Assembly: GCA_021160485.1 (NCBI GenBank) | Contig: JAGHCL010000167.1 | Coordinates: 1 to 10,205 of the forward strand | DNA from: Candidatus Desulfofervidaceae bacterium | GTDB lineage: Bacteria; Desulfobacterota; Desulfofervidia; Desulfofervidales; Desulfofervidaceae | DNA length: 10,205 nucleotides | Direction: 5' to 3' | In this document: positions 1 through 6,650 of the stretch, piece after piece | How the letters are laid out: every line of letters starts with the position of its first letter | How positions within the stretch are numbered: position 1 is the first letter of the stretch | Translations under genes and position numbers: made by a program | Notes under the pieces: generated by a model | Databases searched by the model: none | What the model saw: the letters and a program-made list of their open reading frames with translations, nothing else | What the model was told of the DNA's origin: nothing

Positions 1-22
1 GTGCAAAATTTTGAACCCAGTG

Positions 23-1396
23 CTATTTGGAGGATAATAAATTATACTTTTTGATCTTATATTGAAGGAGGCTCTTGGTAATACCTAACAGGCGAGCTGC
101 TTTACTTTGCACATAATCAGCCTGAACAAGGGCCTGTCTAATCAGTCTGGCTTCTATTTCTTCTAGGATTTGAGGCAAAGTAAGGTTAGATGGCAAGTGT
201 TGAAAGATATCAGGATAGATATGACTATTTTTACGCAAGTCTTCTGGGAGATGCTCAGGTTTGATCTCTTGACCAGAAGAAAGAATGACCGCCCTTTCGA
301 TCGCATTTTCAAGCTCTCTAACATTTCCTGGCCAGGAATAATTATAAATAAGGTTTAAGGCCTCAGGAGAAATTTTGACCTCCTTTGCTCCTACCTCTTT
401 TGCATATTTTCTAAGAAAATGAGCGACCAGTAGAGGAATATCATCTCCGCGTTTACGCAAAGGAGGAAGATGAATATGAACTACATTTAGGCGGTAAAAA
501 AAGTCTTCCCTAAACCGGCCACTTTCTACTTCCTCCCTTAAATCTCTGTTTGAAGCAGCAATAATGCGAACATTTATCTTAATGGTCTTTGTTCCACCCA
601 CGCGTTCAAATTCCCTTTCTTGTAACACCCGCAAGAGTTTCACTTGAAGAGAAGGTGACATTTCGCTCACTTCATCCAAAAAAAGTGTCCCCTCATCTGC
701 AAGTTCAAACCGACCCTTACGCAGGGCAATAGCACCAGTAAAAGAGCCTTTTTCATGACCAAAGAGCTCGCTCTCTAATAAAGTTTCAGTAAGGGCTGCA
801 CAATTAACAGAAATAAACGGTTTTTCCCGTCTGGGACTATTGTAATGGATAGCCTTAGCCACAAGCTCTTTACCTGTTCCGCTCTCTCCGGTTATAAGGA
901 CTGTAGCCTTCGTTTTGGCCACTTTGCGAATGAGGTCAAAAACTTCTTGCATAGGCTTGCTTTTCCCAATAATATTACCAAATTGATACTGGACTTGAAG
1001 AACCCGATTGAGGTGTCTGTTCTCTTTAACCAGCAAATACATATCTATGGCTTTACGCACAGTTACTTTTAATTCTTCGTTAGAAAAGGGTTTTGTAATG
1101 TAATCAAAGGCCCCTTTTTTCATGGCTTCAACGGCCTTCTCAATCGTTCCATATGCTGTCATCATAATCACAGGTAAATCAGAGTTGATTTGTTTTATTC
1201 TTTCCAAAAGGGTAATTCCGTCCATCTGAGGCATTTTCATATCTGTAACTACAGCATCTAAATCTGTATGTTGAACAATGTCTAAGGCCGTAAACGGGTC
1301 TGGGGCCGTGAGTACTTCATACCCTTCTTCGTCTAAAACCGCTTTCAAAATGACTAAAAAATTTCTTTCATCATCAACAATCAATACTGTTTTCAT
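23..1396 (-). CDS. NtrC-family sigma-54-dependent response regulator
   Basis: A 457-residue cytoplasmic transcription activator with the full three-domain NtrC/AtoC/ZraR layout. The N-terminal receiver (about 1-120) has the acidic pair D8/D9, phospho-acceptor D52, T80 and K102. The AAA+ domain (about 140-375) has Walker A GESGTGKE (170-177), Walker B LFLDEV (238-243), and the sigma-54 contact loop as GSFTGA (217-222) instead of the usual GAFTGA. The Fis-type helix-turn-helix is at about 425-451 (SKAARLLGITKSLLQYKIKK). When phosphorylated, such proteins oligomerise and use ATP to open sigma-54 promoters. The start is fixed by the receiver beginning MKTVLIVDDE. It has only a weak AGAG Shine-Dalgarno, so translational coupling to the kinase gene 15 nt upstream is likely. 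Its targets are unknown: I saw no convincing sigma-54 promoter (GG-N10-GC) in the divergent intergenic region. Family assignment is very secure. Confidence 0.97.
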   Translation of the reverse strand: MKTVLIVDDERNFLVILKAVLDEEGYEVLTAPDPFTALDIVQHTDLDAVVTDMKMPQMDGITLLERIKQINSDLPVIMMTAYGTIEKAVEAMKKGAFDYITKPFSNEELKVTVRKAIDMYLLVKENRHLNRVLQVQYQFGNIIGKSKPMQEVFDLIRKVAKTKATVLITGESGTGKELVAKAIHYNSPRREKPFISVNCAALTETLLESELFGHEKGSFTGAIALRKGRFELADEGTLFLDEVSEMSPSLQVKLLRVLQEREFERVGGTKTIKINVRIIAASNRDLREEVESGRFREDFFYRLNVVHIHLPPLRKRGDDIPLLVAHFLRKYAKEVGAKEVKISPEALNLIYNYSWPGNVRELENAIERAVILSSGQEIKPEHLPEDLRKNSHIYPDIFQHLPSNLTLPQILEEIEARLIRQALVQADYVQSKAARLLGITKSLLQYKIKKYNLLSSK

Positions 1397-1411
1397 TGTT
1401 CTGCTCTGTCA

Positions 1412-2776
1412 TCACTCCATAGGGAGAAAAATAATTACCTTTGTTCCTTTATTTATTTCACTTTCAATTATAACTTTTCCTCCGTGATTTTCAACAATAT
1501 TTTTTACAATAGGCAATCCCAGACCGCTTCCTCTTTCCTTGGTAGTAAAGAAAGGTGTAAATATCTTTGCCAATGTATCTTCAGATATACCACTTCCGGT
1601 ATCAGTAAAAGTGATGATAACGCCCTTTCCACTAATTGTTGTTTGCACTTTTACCTCTAATCTTCCCCCTGAGGACATTGCCTGAATTGCATTAATGGCG
1701 ATATTTAAAAAAGCACGATACAAGAGGTCTTGGTCGGCCATGATAGTTGGTTTATCTTGGTAGTTTTTAATGACTTCAATACCATGTGTTTGGAAATCTG
1801 GTTTCAAAAATGTAAGTACCTTATCAATTACTTGTGTTAGTTGACATGATGTCAAAGTTGGAATTTGAGGCCGGGCAAATTCCAGAAATTCTGTCAGGAT
1901 GCGATTAAGTCGTTTAACCTCTTCTACCATAATCTGAGCAAGCTGGGCATTAGCAGGATTATTTTTCTCCTTCTTTTGTAAAAGTTCAGCTGTACTGCTA
2001 ATAACACCTAAAGGATTCCTAATTTCGTGAGAAACCGCCGCTACCATCTGTCCCAAAGTAGCCAGGTGTTCTGCCTGACGCAATTTATTTTCCAAACGCC
2101 TTTTTTCCTCAGCCCTAGCTTCAATTATCTTTTCTGCCCTTTGGACAATTAAGGTCAAACCTATAAACAAGGCGGTCATAATGCCGATTGCACTAGCGGC
2201 AACTGTATTTTGAAAGTGTTTAATAATCTGGTAGTCCTTACTTAAATTTTGAGTAATCTCAAAAATACCCAAGACAAGACTGGTCGTTTGAGATGGTGCT
2301 TTCTCGGCCCGAAAGGGAGCATAGGTCTTCAATTTATCTCCTTCCACACGGGAAGCTAATACCCCTCGTTTTGCCAGGTGAAATTCGGGTGGAGTAACAA
2401 TTTTTTTTCCTACCAGACTTGGATCAGTACTATAAGCGATAGTGCCCTCCAAATCGTAAATATTGACTTGCTCTATATTAAAACCATGAATGGTGTTTTT
2501 TACGATAAAGTCAAGGCGTTCAAACTGGGCCTTTTCCCTTAATCTTATCCTTCCAAACATAAGGGCAGTAGGAAGAGTAAATTGGACAAACACCTGGTGG
2601 TTGAGATTTTCAGCAACAAGAAAGGCATAATCTTCGCTTTTTTGTAAAAGTAAAGACTTCGCCCCTCTGGAGACAATAAAGGCCAGGGCTAAAAAAGAAA
2701 GCAGAATAAGGAAAAAACTACTATACGCAAAATATTTGACAAGCTTAAAGGGCTTTATGCTTTCCTGGACATGCAT
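1412..2776 (-). CDS. Membrane sensor histidine kinase
   Basis: A 454-residue inner-membrane kinase, almost certainly the partner of the adjoining sigma-54 regulator. TM1 is at about 16-37. An extracytoplasmic sensor at about 38-190 contains a Cache/PDC-like strand pattern (VNIYDLEGTIAYSTDPSLVG, 104-123). TM2 is at about 192-211, followed by a charged coiled-coil linker (212-236). HisKA follows with phospho-acceptor H250 in SHEIRNPLG. The HATPase domain has the N box (N358, N362), D box DTGSG (392-396), F box FTPFFTTK (406-413) and G2 box GSGLGLP (416-422). It is a simple kinase with no separate cytoplasmic PAS or GAF domain, so sensing is probably periplasmic; the ligand is unknown. The start ATG lies 1 nt after the pgi stop with no Shine-Dalgarno visible, which suggests termination-reinitiation. 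The gene ends in a tandem in-frame TGA TGA. Confidence 0.96.
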   Translation of the reverse strand: MHVQESIKPFKLVKYFAYSSFFLILLSFLALAFIVSRGAKSLLLQKSEDYAFLVAENLNHQVFVQFTLPTALMFGRIRLREKAQFERLDFIVKNTIHGFNIEQVNIYDLEGTIAYSTDPSLVGKKIVTPPEFHLAKRGVLASRVEGDKLKTYAPFRAEKAPSQTTSLVLGIFEITQNLSKDYQIIKHFQNTVAASAIGIMTALFIGLTLIVQRAEKIIEARAEEKRRLENKLRQAEHLATLGQMVAAVSHEIRNPLGVISSTAELLQKKEKNNPANAQLAQIMVEEVKRLNRILTEFLEFARPQIPTLTSCQLTQVIDKVLTFLKPDFQTHGIEVIKNYQDKPTIMADQDLLYRAFLNIAINAIQAMSSGGRLEVKVQTTISGKGVIITFTDTGSGISEDTLAKIFTPFFTTKERGSGLGLPIVKNIVENHGGKVIIESEINKGTKVIIFLPME

Positions 2777-2777
2777 A

Positions 2778-4127
2778 TTATACTTGATAAAGTGGCCGTT
2801 TTAAAAACCAGTTTTCAATTTCCTCTTTCTCAGTAGTAAAGCCTGATTTTCCCATTAAGGCTTGAGTATACCGTTTCCCTAATTCTACTCCAGGCTGGTT
2901 TAAGGGATTAATATCCATCAGAAACCCACAGCAAACCGTGGCCAATTCCAAGCCATAAAAAAGTGCTCCGAGTGAAAAGGCATCAATCTGATCTAAAATA
3001 ATCTTTGCATTAGCCCGGCCTGTTTTGGTCAAAGCCGCTTCGGTTCCCAGCTGTTCTGCCTGGATTAGCTGGTTGAAAGTATGTCCTCCCAAATAAGCAA
3101 TATCTGTAAAATCGCTAAAGAAAGACGGAATATTTACCTCTGTACGGTAGTTTTTAACCGTAAGGAAGGTGATTACTTTATCATATGGCCCTTCCATGTA
3201 AAGCTGAAGTTGAGAATGTTGATCCGTAACCCCAATGGCCTTCACCGGGGTAGGTCCTTTGCCTTCTTTGCCCAAACTTTCTGCCCACAACTGCCGCCAC
3301 CAGTCAGCTATCCCTCTTAATGCGTAAGCATAAGGAAACATAACATGGATAACCTTACCCTTTTGCATTAACAAATAATGGGTGAGGGCAAAAAGATATG
3401 CGGGATTTTCCAATGTTTCACACCGTTTGCTCATAGCCTGCGCTCCGGCAAGGAGGGCGTCAATATCAACACCTAATAGGGCAGCGGGCACAAGCCCTAC
3501 CGGGGAAAGAACAGAATACCTCCCTCCTACGTTCGGGGGGACAGAAAAAGAAGAAAAACCTTCTTTCACAATCTCTCTCAAAGGGCCCTTTTCAGGATCA
3601 GTGATAATTACAATTTGCTGATGTGGGTCTCCTACTTTCTTAATATGGTCAAGACAGAGTAGAAATTGAGCCAGGGTCTCGGCTGTTTTACCTGATTTGC
3701 TAATTACCAAGATTAACGTGCGTTTTATGTCTATACTTTCTAAAATACCATTGATTAATTCTGGATCAACGTTATCAGCAAAAAATACCCTGGGACAGCC
3801 CTCTCGCTTTTCTGAGGGAAGAAGATTATAAAAAGGGTGATTAAGGGCTTGATGCAAGGCCATCGCCCCCAAAGAAGAACCGCCAATTCCCAAAACAAGT
3901 AAGTTTTCCCACTTTCCTCTGGCCGCTGCTGCCAGTCTTTTGATTTTATCTATCTCAGGTTGGTCAAAGGGAAGTTGCATAAACCCCAATTCTCCCAGCC
4001 TGGCTTGTTCTTTAATCTGCCTGTCCACTGTCTGTAATAGGTCTTCTTTCTCTTTGAAAAAAAGAGAAGATAATCCATGCTCGCCTATATTTTCTTCCAT
4101 AAGGTTTGAAAAATCATAAATAACCAT
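2778..4127 (-). CDS. pgi: Glucose-6-phosphate isomerase
   Basis: Interconverts glucose-6-phosphate and fructose-6-phosphate in the cytoplasm (glycolysis/gluconeogenesis). At 449 residues it is the short bacterial form, like the roughly 450-aa Bacillus enzymes and not the roughly 550-aa E. coli enzyme. Visible landmarks are LGIGGSSLG (79-87), the SIS sugar-phosphate pocket VISKSGKTAET (141-151), the PGI signature NVGGRYSVLSPVGL (199-212), ESLGK with the likely catalytic Glu at 283, DQHSQ with His304 (ring opening), and the C-terminal signature NQPGVELGK (410-418) ending in the conserved Lys418. It follows the pyruvate-kinase-domain gene closely; its Shine-Dalgarno AGGAGG overlaps that gene's stop. 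The histidine-kinase gene begins 1 nt after the pgi stop, so a glycolytic gene and a signalling pair share one transcript. No key residue appears missing. Confidence 0.97.
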   Translation of the reverse strand: MVIYDFSNLMEENIGEHGLSSLFFKEKEDLLQTVDRQIKEQARLGELGFMQLPFDQPEIDKIKRLAAAARGKWENLLVLGIGGSSLGAMALHQALNHPFYNLLPSEKREGCPRVFFADNVDPELINGILESIDIKRTLILVISKSGKTAETLAQFLLCLDHIKKVGDPHQQIVIITDPEKGPLREIVKEGFSSFSVPPNVGGRYSVLSPVGLVPAALLGVDIDALLAGAQAMSKRCETLENPAYLFALTHYLLMQKGKVIHVMFPYAYALRGIADWWRQLWAESLGKEGKGPTPVKAIGVTDQHSQLQLYMEGPYDKVITFLTVKNYRTEVNIPSFFSDFTDIAYLGGHTFNQLIQAEQLGTEAALTKTGRANAKIILDQIDAFSLGALFYGLELATVCCGFLMDINPLNQPGVELGKRYTQALMGKSGFTTEKEEIENWFLKRPLYQV

Positions 4128-4139
4128 GCTTTCCTCCTA
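4128..4139 (-). promoter_or_regulatory. pgi ribosome-binding site overlapping the upstream stop codon
   Basis: On the minus strand the sequence reads TAGGAGGAAAGC immediately before the pgi ATG. TAG is the stop of the upstream gene, and its last bases begin a perfect AGGAGG Shine-Dalgarno (4133-4138) with 5-nt spacing. This fixes the pgi start. A ribosome terminating on the first gene would sit on the pgi site, so the two proteins are probably made in linked amounts. Confidence 0.85.
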
Positions 4140-4706
4140 AACTCGGGGTTTGGCCAAAATTTCCAATACCCTTAATTCTAGGAAACGCTTGGAGGCAGCA
4201 GATTTTATAATTGTTACTGTATCTGATCCTCTGGCTGTACCCGCCATGGCTACTACCTCTGTGCCTTCAGGGATAAGTCCAGCATCACAGGCCTCCATGA
4301 CTATCTCACAACACACCTTCATCCCTTCTCCCAAACGGCGCAGAGATTGAGCAATCAATAAAGTTGGATATACACCCGAAAATCTCTTGGCCAAGGCCGT
4401 TTCTAAAGAATGGGTGAGGATAGTTCCTTTATAAACTTTACCTCCAGCAGCAACGATAGCATCGTAATTCTCTGGCAGAAATTCATCTTGATTCGGTTCC
4501 TTAAAACCAACACAGTGTCCAATAACTACCAAATTAACATCAAATTTTTTAAGTCTTTCAGCAGCTAGACGACCAGTTTGACCAGTAGTAGAGGCAATCA
4601 CAAATGTTTTATATCCCTCTGCGGCCAACTGCTCAAGGATGTCCAAACACACTGCGGTATTTTCCGGGCCGGTCTTTTCAAAATAAATAATTTCTTTTTT
4701 TAACAT
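4137..4706 (-). CDS. Stand-alone pyruvate kinase C-terminal (alpha/beta) domain-like protein
   Basis: A 189-residue cytoplasmic protein resembling the C-terminal allosteric domain of pyruvate kinase without the catalytic TIM barrel. It begins YFEKTGPENT (8-17) and has a Rossmann-like core with VIASTTGQTG (36-45), a glycine-rich segment VAAGGKVYKG (85-94), and a C-terminal loop MAGTARGSDTV (154-164) like the phosphate/effector-binding GTARGADT-type loop of the family. Homologues occur in anaerobic bacteria and archaea. From memory, structural-genomics structures exist for archaeal members (AF0103, MTH1675, the latter with FMN), but no enzymatic role is established. It is first in the operon with pgi, so a role sensing or handling a sugar phosphate or nucleotide is conceivable but unproven. 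The start has AAGGAG at 4717-4722, about 10 nt upstream. The family call is good and the function is open. Confidence 0.85.
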   Translation of the reverse strand: MLKKEIIYFEKTGPENTAVCLDILEQLAAEGYKTFVIASTTGQTGRLAAERLKKFDVNLVVIGHCVGFKEPNQDEFLPENYDAIVAAGGKVYKGTILTHSLETALAKRFSGVYPTLLIAQSLRRLGEGMKVCCEIVMEACDAGLIPEGTEVVAMAGTARGSDTVTIIKSAASKRFLELRVLEILAKPRV

Positions 4707-4741
4707 TTTCTACACTCTCCTTATATTTACTGATTTATTGC

Positions 4742-4771
4742 ATGATACTTCGCCTAAATTCTCTCTGTCAA
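4742..4771 (-). promoter_or_regulatory. Sigma-70 promoter of the leftward pgi/two-component operon
   Basis: On the minus strand there is a perfect -35 TTGACA (4771-4766), an 18-nt spacer, then TATCAT (4747-4742; one mismatch to TATAAT). Transcription would begin near 4735, leaving a leader of roughly 30 nt that contains the AAGGAG site of the first gene. No other gene lies between this site and that start codon, so it is the best candidate for the operon's main promoter. This is seen directly in the sequence; activity is inferred. Confidence 0.7.
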
Positions 4772-4793
4772 GGGAAGAAAACCATTCTTACCC

Positions 4794-4822
4794 TTGCCAT
4801 AAAGGCCAATTTTTTTTAGGAT
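4794..4822 (+). promoter_or_regulatory. Possible selA promoter (weak match)
   Basis: TTGCCA (4794-4799, 5/6 to the -35 consensus) is followed after 17 nt by TAGGAT (4817-4822, 4/6 to the -10 consensus). The implied start near 4829 leaves only about 15 nt of leader before selA. The spacer is almost entirely A+T and contains eight consecutive T (4810-4817). This is the best pair I could find for the rightward operon, but the match is modest. Confidence 0.35.
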
Positions 4823-4835
4823 TATCCCATAAAGG
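4797..4835 (+). repeat. Direct repeat CCATAAAGG, two copies 30 bp apart
   Basis: Two identical 9-mers, CCATAAAGG, lie at 4797-4805 and 4827-4835. The second runs into the selA Shine-Dalgarno, and the first overlaps the possible -35. The 30-bp start-to-start spacing is close to three helical turns. The repeat is exact. A regulatory role (operator pair or RNA element) is only a possibility. Confidence 0.45.
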
Positions 4836-4843
4836 AGGTAAAT

Positions 4844-6244
4844 ATGCAAATAAAGCAAAATTTACTCCGGCAGATACCCTCTGTAGATGAAATATTAAAA
4901 CATAAGGTCATTGGAAATCTTCTAGTAAAACACCCTCGCCGCTTAGTGGTAAGTGCTATCAGAAAAATATTGGATAAACAGAGAAAGAAGGTATTGAAAG
5001 GTGAAATATATACTTTAAACCAAGAAGAAATTTTAACTCAGATAAAAACTGAAGTTGAACAAAGAGAAAAAAATCACCTTAAGCGGGTAATTAATGCTAC
5101 TGGAGTGGTAGTACATACCAACCTGGGACGTTCCTTATTGGCCGAGACAGTCATTGAGCATCTTGTAGAAGTAGCCCGCTACTATAACAACCTGGAATAT
5201 GATCTAGATGAGGGTAAACGGGGAAGCCGGTATAGTCACATTGAACCCTTGTTGTGTGAATTAACCGGAGCAGAAGCAGCAATGGTGGTAAATAATAACG
5301 CTGGAGCCGTTTTTTTAACTTTAAATACCCTGGCTTATGGTAAAAAAGTCGTGATTTCCCGAGGACAACTAGTAGAAATTGGGGGTTCTTTTCGGATTCC
5401 GGATGTCATGGCCCACAGTGGAGCCATTTTGGTAGAAGTAGGCACTACTAACCGCACTCATCTTTATGACTATGAAAATGCCATTGACGAGGATACAGCT
5501 ATTTTAATGAAAGCACATACTAGTAATTACAAAATCATCGGTTTCACCAAGGAAGTGCCTCTAGAAGAATTGGTCACTTTAGCACATAAGCACGATCTGA
5601 TCGCATATGAAGATTTAGGCAGCGGCAATTTCGTAGATTTTAGCAAACATGGCCTGGAAAAAGAGCCTACCGTACAAGAAGTAATGGCTGCTGGTGTGGA
5701 TGTGGTCAGTTTTAGCGGGGACAAACTCCTGGGTGGACCACAGGCAGGTATTATTCTGGGCAAGAAGAAATACATTGAACAGATTAAGAAAAATCCGTTA
5801 AATCGGGCCTTAAGGATAGATAAATTCACCCTGGCGGCTTTAGAAAGCACCCTTAAGCTTTATCGAGACGAGGAGCAAGCAATCAAAGAAATTCCCACTT
5901 TACGTTTAATCTTTGTATCCCAAGAAATCCTACGCCAACGTGCCCAGCGATTAAGACGATATTTTAAGAGACACTTTAAAACAGAGGATTTATCTGTTAC
6001 GATTAAGCCCGATATCTCCCGGGTAGGTGGGGGTGCTTTGCCAACCCAGGAACTGCCTACATTTGTGGTAGGGATAAAACCAGCCAGGCTATCGGTAAGC
6101 AAGCTGGAAGAACGATTGCGGTTTACAGAACCTCCTTTAATTGGCCGGATTGAAGAAGATATGTTCTTGTTAGATGTACGCACCATTCAGGACGAAGATT
6201 TGAAATTAATTCCAACAGTTATAAAAAACGCCTTGGCAGGTTAA
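4844..6244 (+). CDS. selA: L-seryl-tRNA(Sec) selenium transferase
   Basis: A 466-residue PLP enzyme, essentially the length of E. coli SelA (463). It converts Ser-tRNA(Sec) to Sec-tRNA(Sec) using selenophosphate, the bacterial route to selenocysteine. An N-terminal tRNA-binding helical region (about 1-80) is followed by RVINATGVVVHTNLGRSLL (81-99), the EYDLDEGKRGSRY segment (118-130), the aspartate-containing YEDLGSG (255-261), and SFSGDKLLGGPQAG (289-302), in which K294 is the expected PLP Schiff-base lysine. The C-terminal part has RVGGGALP (393-400). A strong AGGAGG (4833-4838), 5 nt from the ATG, fixes the start. It leads the rightward operon; the next gene starts 4 nt later. selB, its usual partner, does not follow, and no selD is present. 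Identity is secure. Confidence 0.97.
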   Translation: MQIKQNLLRQIPSVDEILKHKVIGNLLVKHPRRLVVSAIRKILDKQRKKVLKGEIYTLNQEEILTQIKTEVEQREKNHLKRVINATGVVVHTNLGRSLLAETVIEHLVEVARYYNNLEYDLDEGKRGSRYSHIEPLLCELTGAEAAMVVNNNAGAVFLTLNTLAYGKKVVISRGQLVEIGGSFRIPDVMAHSGAILVEVGTTNRTHLYDYENAIDEDTAILMKAHTSNYKIIGFTKEVPLEELVTLAHKHDLIAYEDLGSGNFVDFSKHGLEKEPTVQEVMAAGVDVVSFSGDKLLGGPQAGIILGKKKYIEQIKKNPLNRALRIDKFTLAALESTLKLYRDEEQAIKEIPTLRLIFVSQEILRQRAQRLRRYFKRHFKTEDLSVTIKPDISRVGGGALPTQELPTFVVGIKPARLSVSKLEERLRFTEPPLIGRIEEDMFLLDVRTIQDEDLKLIPTVIKNALAG

Positions 6245-6248
6245 GTGT

Positions 6249-6650
6249 ATGAAAAAAGAAATTGAAATCACTGTTAAAAGGGCATTAAAGAAAATACCAG
6301 CAGGTCTACGTCATGAAATCACCCTGGCTGAAACGATCAAATGTGTTCTCTTTCAATGGATTAGAGAACAAGAATTAATTCCTGTCCCTCATTATCGTCC
6401 TCCCAGGCGGCAGGAAGAACCACTGCCCCTGGTGGCCTTTAAGCGGGGAGGAGAAATTGTTTACGCCTTTGCCATTGCACCGGTAGTTACTCTAGGTGCA
6501 ATGAAGACATTGAAAGCCATAGAGGTCAAGGAAAAGTATTTCATTACCTTCTCTTCTTTCAAAAAGAAGGTGGAAGAAAGTAAATTTTTCCTTACGCCAG
6601 ATGTAGTCCATATCCATCTGGGAGAAGAAAGTGAAAGCTCCCTTAGATAG
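6249..6650 (+). CDS. Uncharacterised 133-residue protein between selA and biotin ligase
   Basis: I do not recognise this family. The protein is soluble, with no signal peptide or convincing membrane span. It starts with two probable amphipathic helices (about 3-16 and 25-42), then a basic proline-rich turn PHYRPPRRQEE (47-57). A compact alpha/beta part follows: strands around LVAFKRG (61-67) and EIVYAFAI (69-76), a helix around TLGAMKTLKAI (81-91), a strand at EKYFITFS (95-102), a charged segment KKKVEESK (105-112), and a last strand VVHIHL (119-124). The alternation is loosely reminiscent of small nuclease-like folds, but no catalytic triad is evident. It starts 4 nt after the selA stop, and its last 20 nt overlap the biotin-ligase gene, so it is embedded in the operon and very likely translated. 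Codon use looks like its neighbours. Confidence 0.8.
   Translation: MKKEIEITVKRALKKIPAGLRHEITLAETIKCVLFQWIREQELIPVPHYRPPRRQEEPLPLVAFKRGGEIVYAFAIAPVVTLGAMKTLKAIEVKEKYFITFSSFKKKVEESKFFLTPDVVHIHLGEESESSLR
6621..6633 (+). promoter_or_regulatory. RBS and GTG start that set the biotin-ligase start
   Basis: GGAG (6621-6624) lies 6 nt before GTG (6631-6633). In this frame a TAG stop lies at 6604-6606, no other good start codon lies between it and the GTG, and the next in-frame ATG is far inside the conserved domain. The GTG is therefore the only reasonable start. It places the start inside the preceding gene, a 20-nt overlap that favours translational coupling. Confidence 0.85.

Noticed and set aside
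4..13. Palindrome CAAAATTTTG just beyond the regulator's stop codon.
   Set aside because: It is A+T-rich and short with no loop, as expected by chance; the window ends here, so no terminator can be judged. The neighbouring GGTTCAAA string looked like a tRNA T-arm, but the flanks do not pair.
2777..2805. TATAAT overlapping the pgi stop with TTTAAA 17 nt upstream, as an internal promoter for the kinase genes.
   Set aside because: Transcription would start downstream of the kinase ATG, so it could not serve that gene; the hexamer is created by the stop codon and the start context.
4707..4843. Sigma-54 promoter (GG-N10-GC) in the divergent intergenic region, for autoregulation by the NtrC-type protein.
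   Set aside because: The nearest candidate (TGGCC...TGGCA, minus strand) has 8 nt, not 10, between the GG and GC elements; no proper match was found on either strand.
5527..6186. Long open frames on the minus strand inside selA.
   Set aside because: They lack plausible protein features and ribosome-binding sites and lie wholly within a strongly conserved selA; they are antisense shadows.
6473..6503. Perfect 9-bp inverted repeat (CATTGCACC ... GGTGCAATG) with a 13-nt loop inside the 133-aa gene.
   Set aside because: About one such stem is expected by chance in 10 kb; it is inside coding sequence and has no T-run after it, so there is no reason to call it a terminator or operator.
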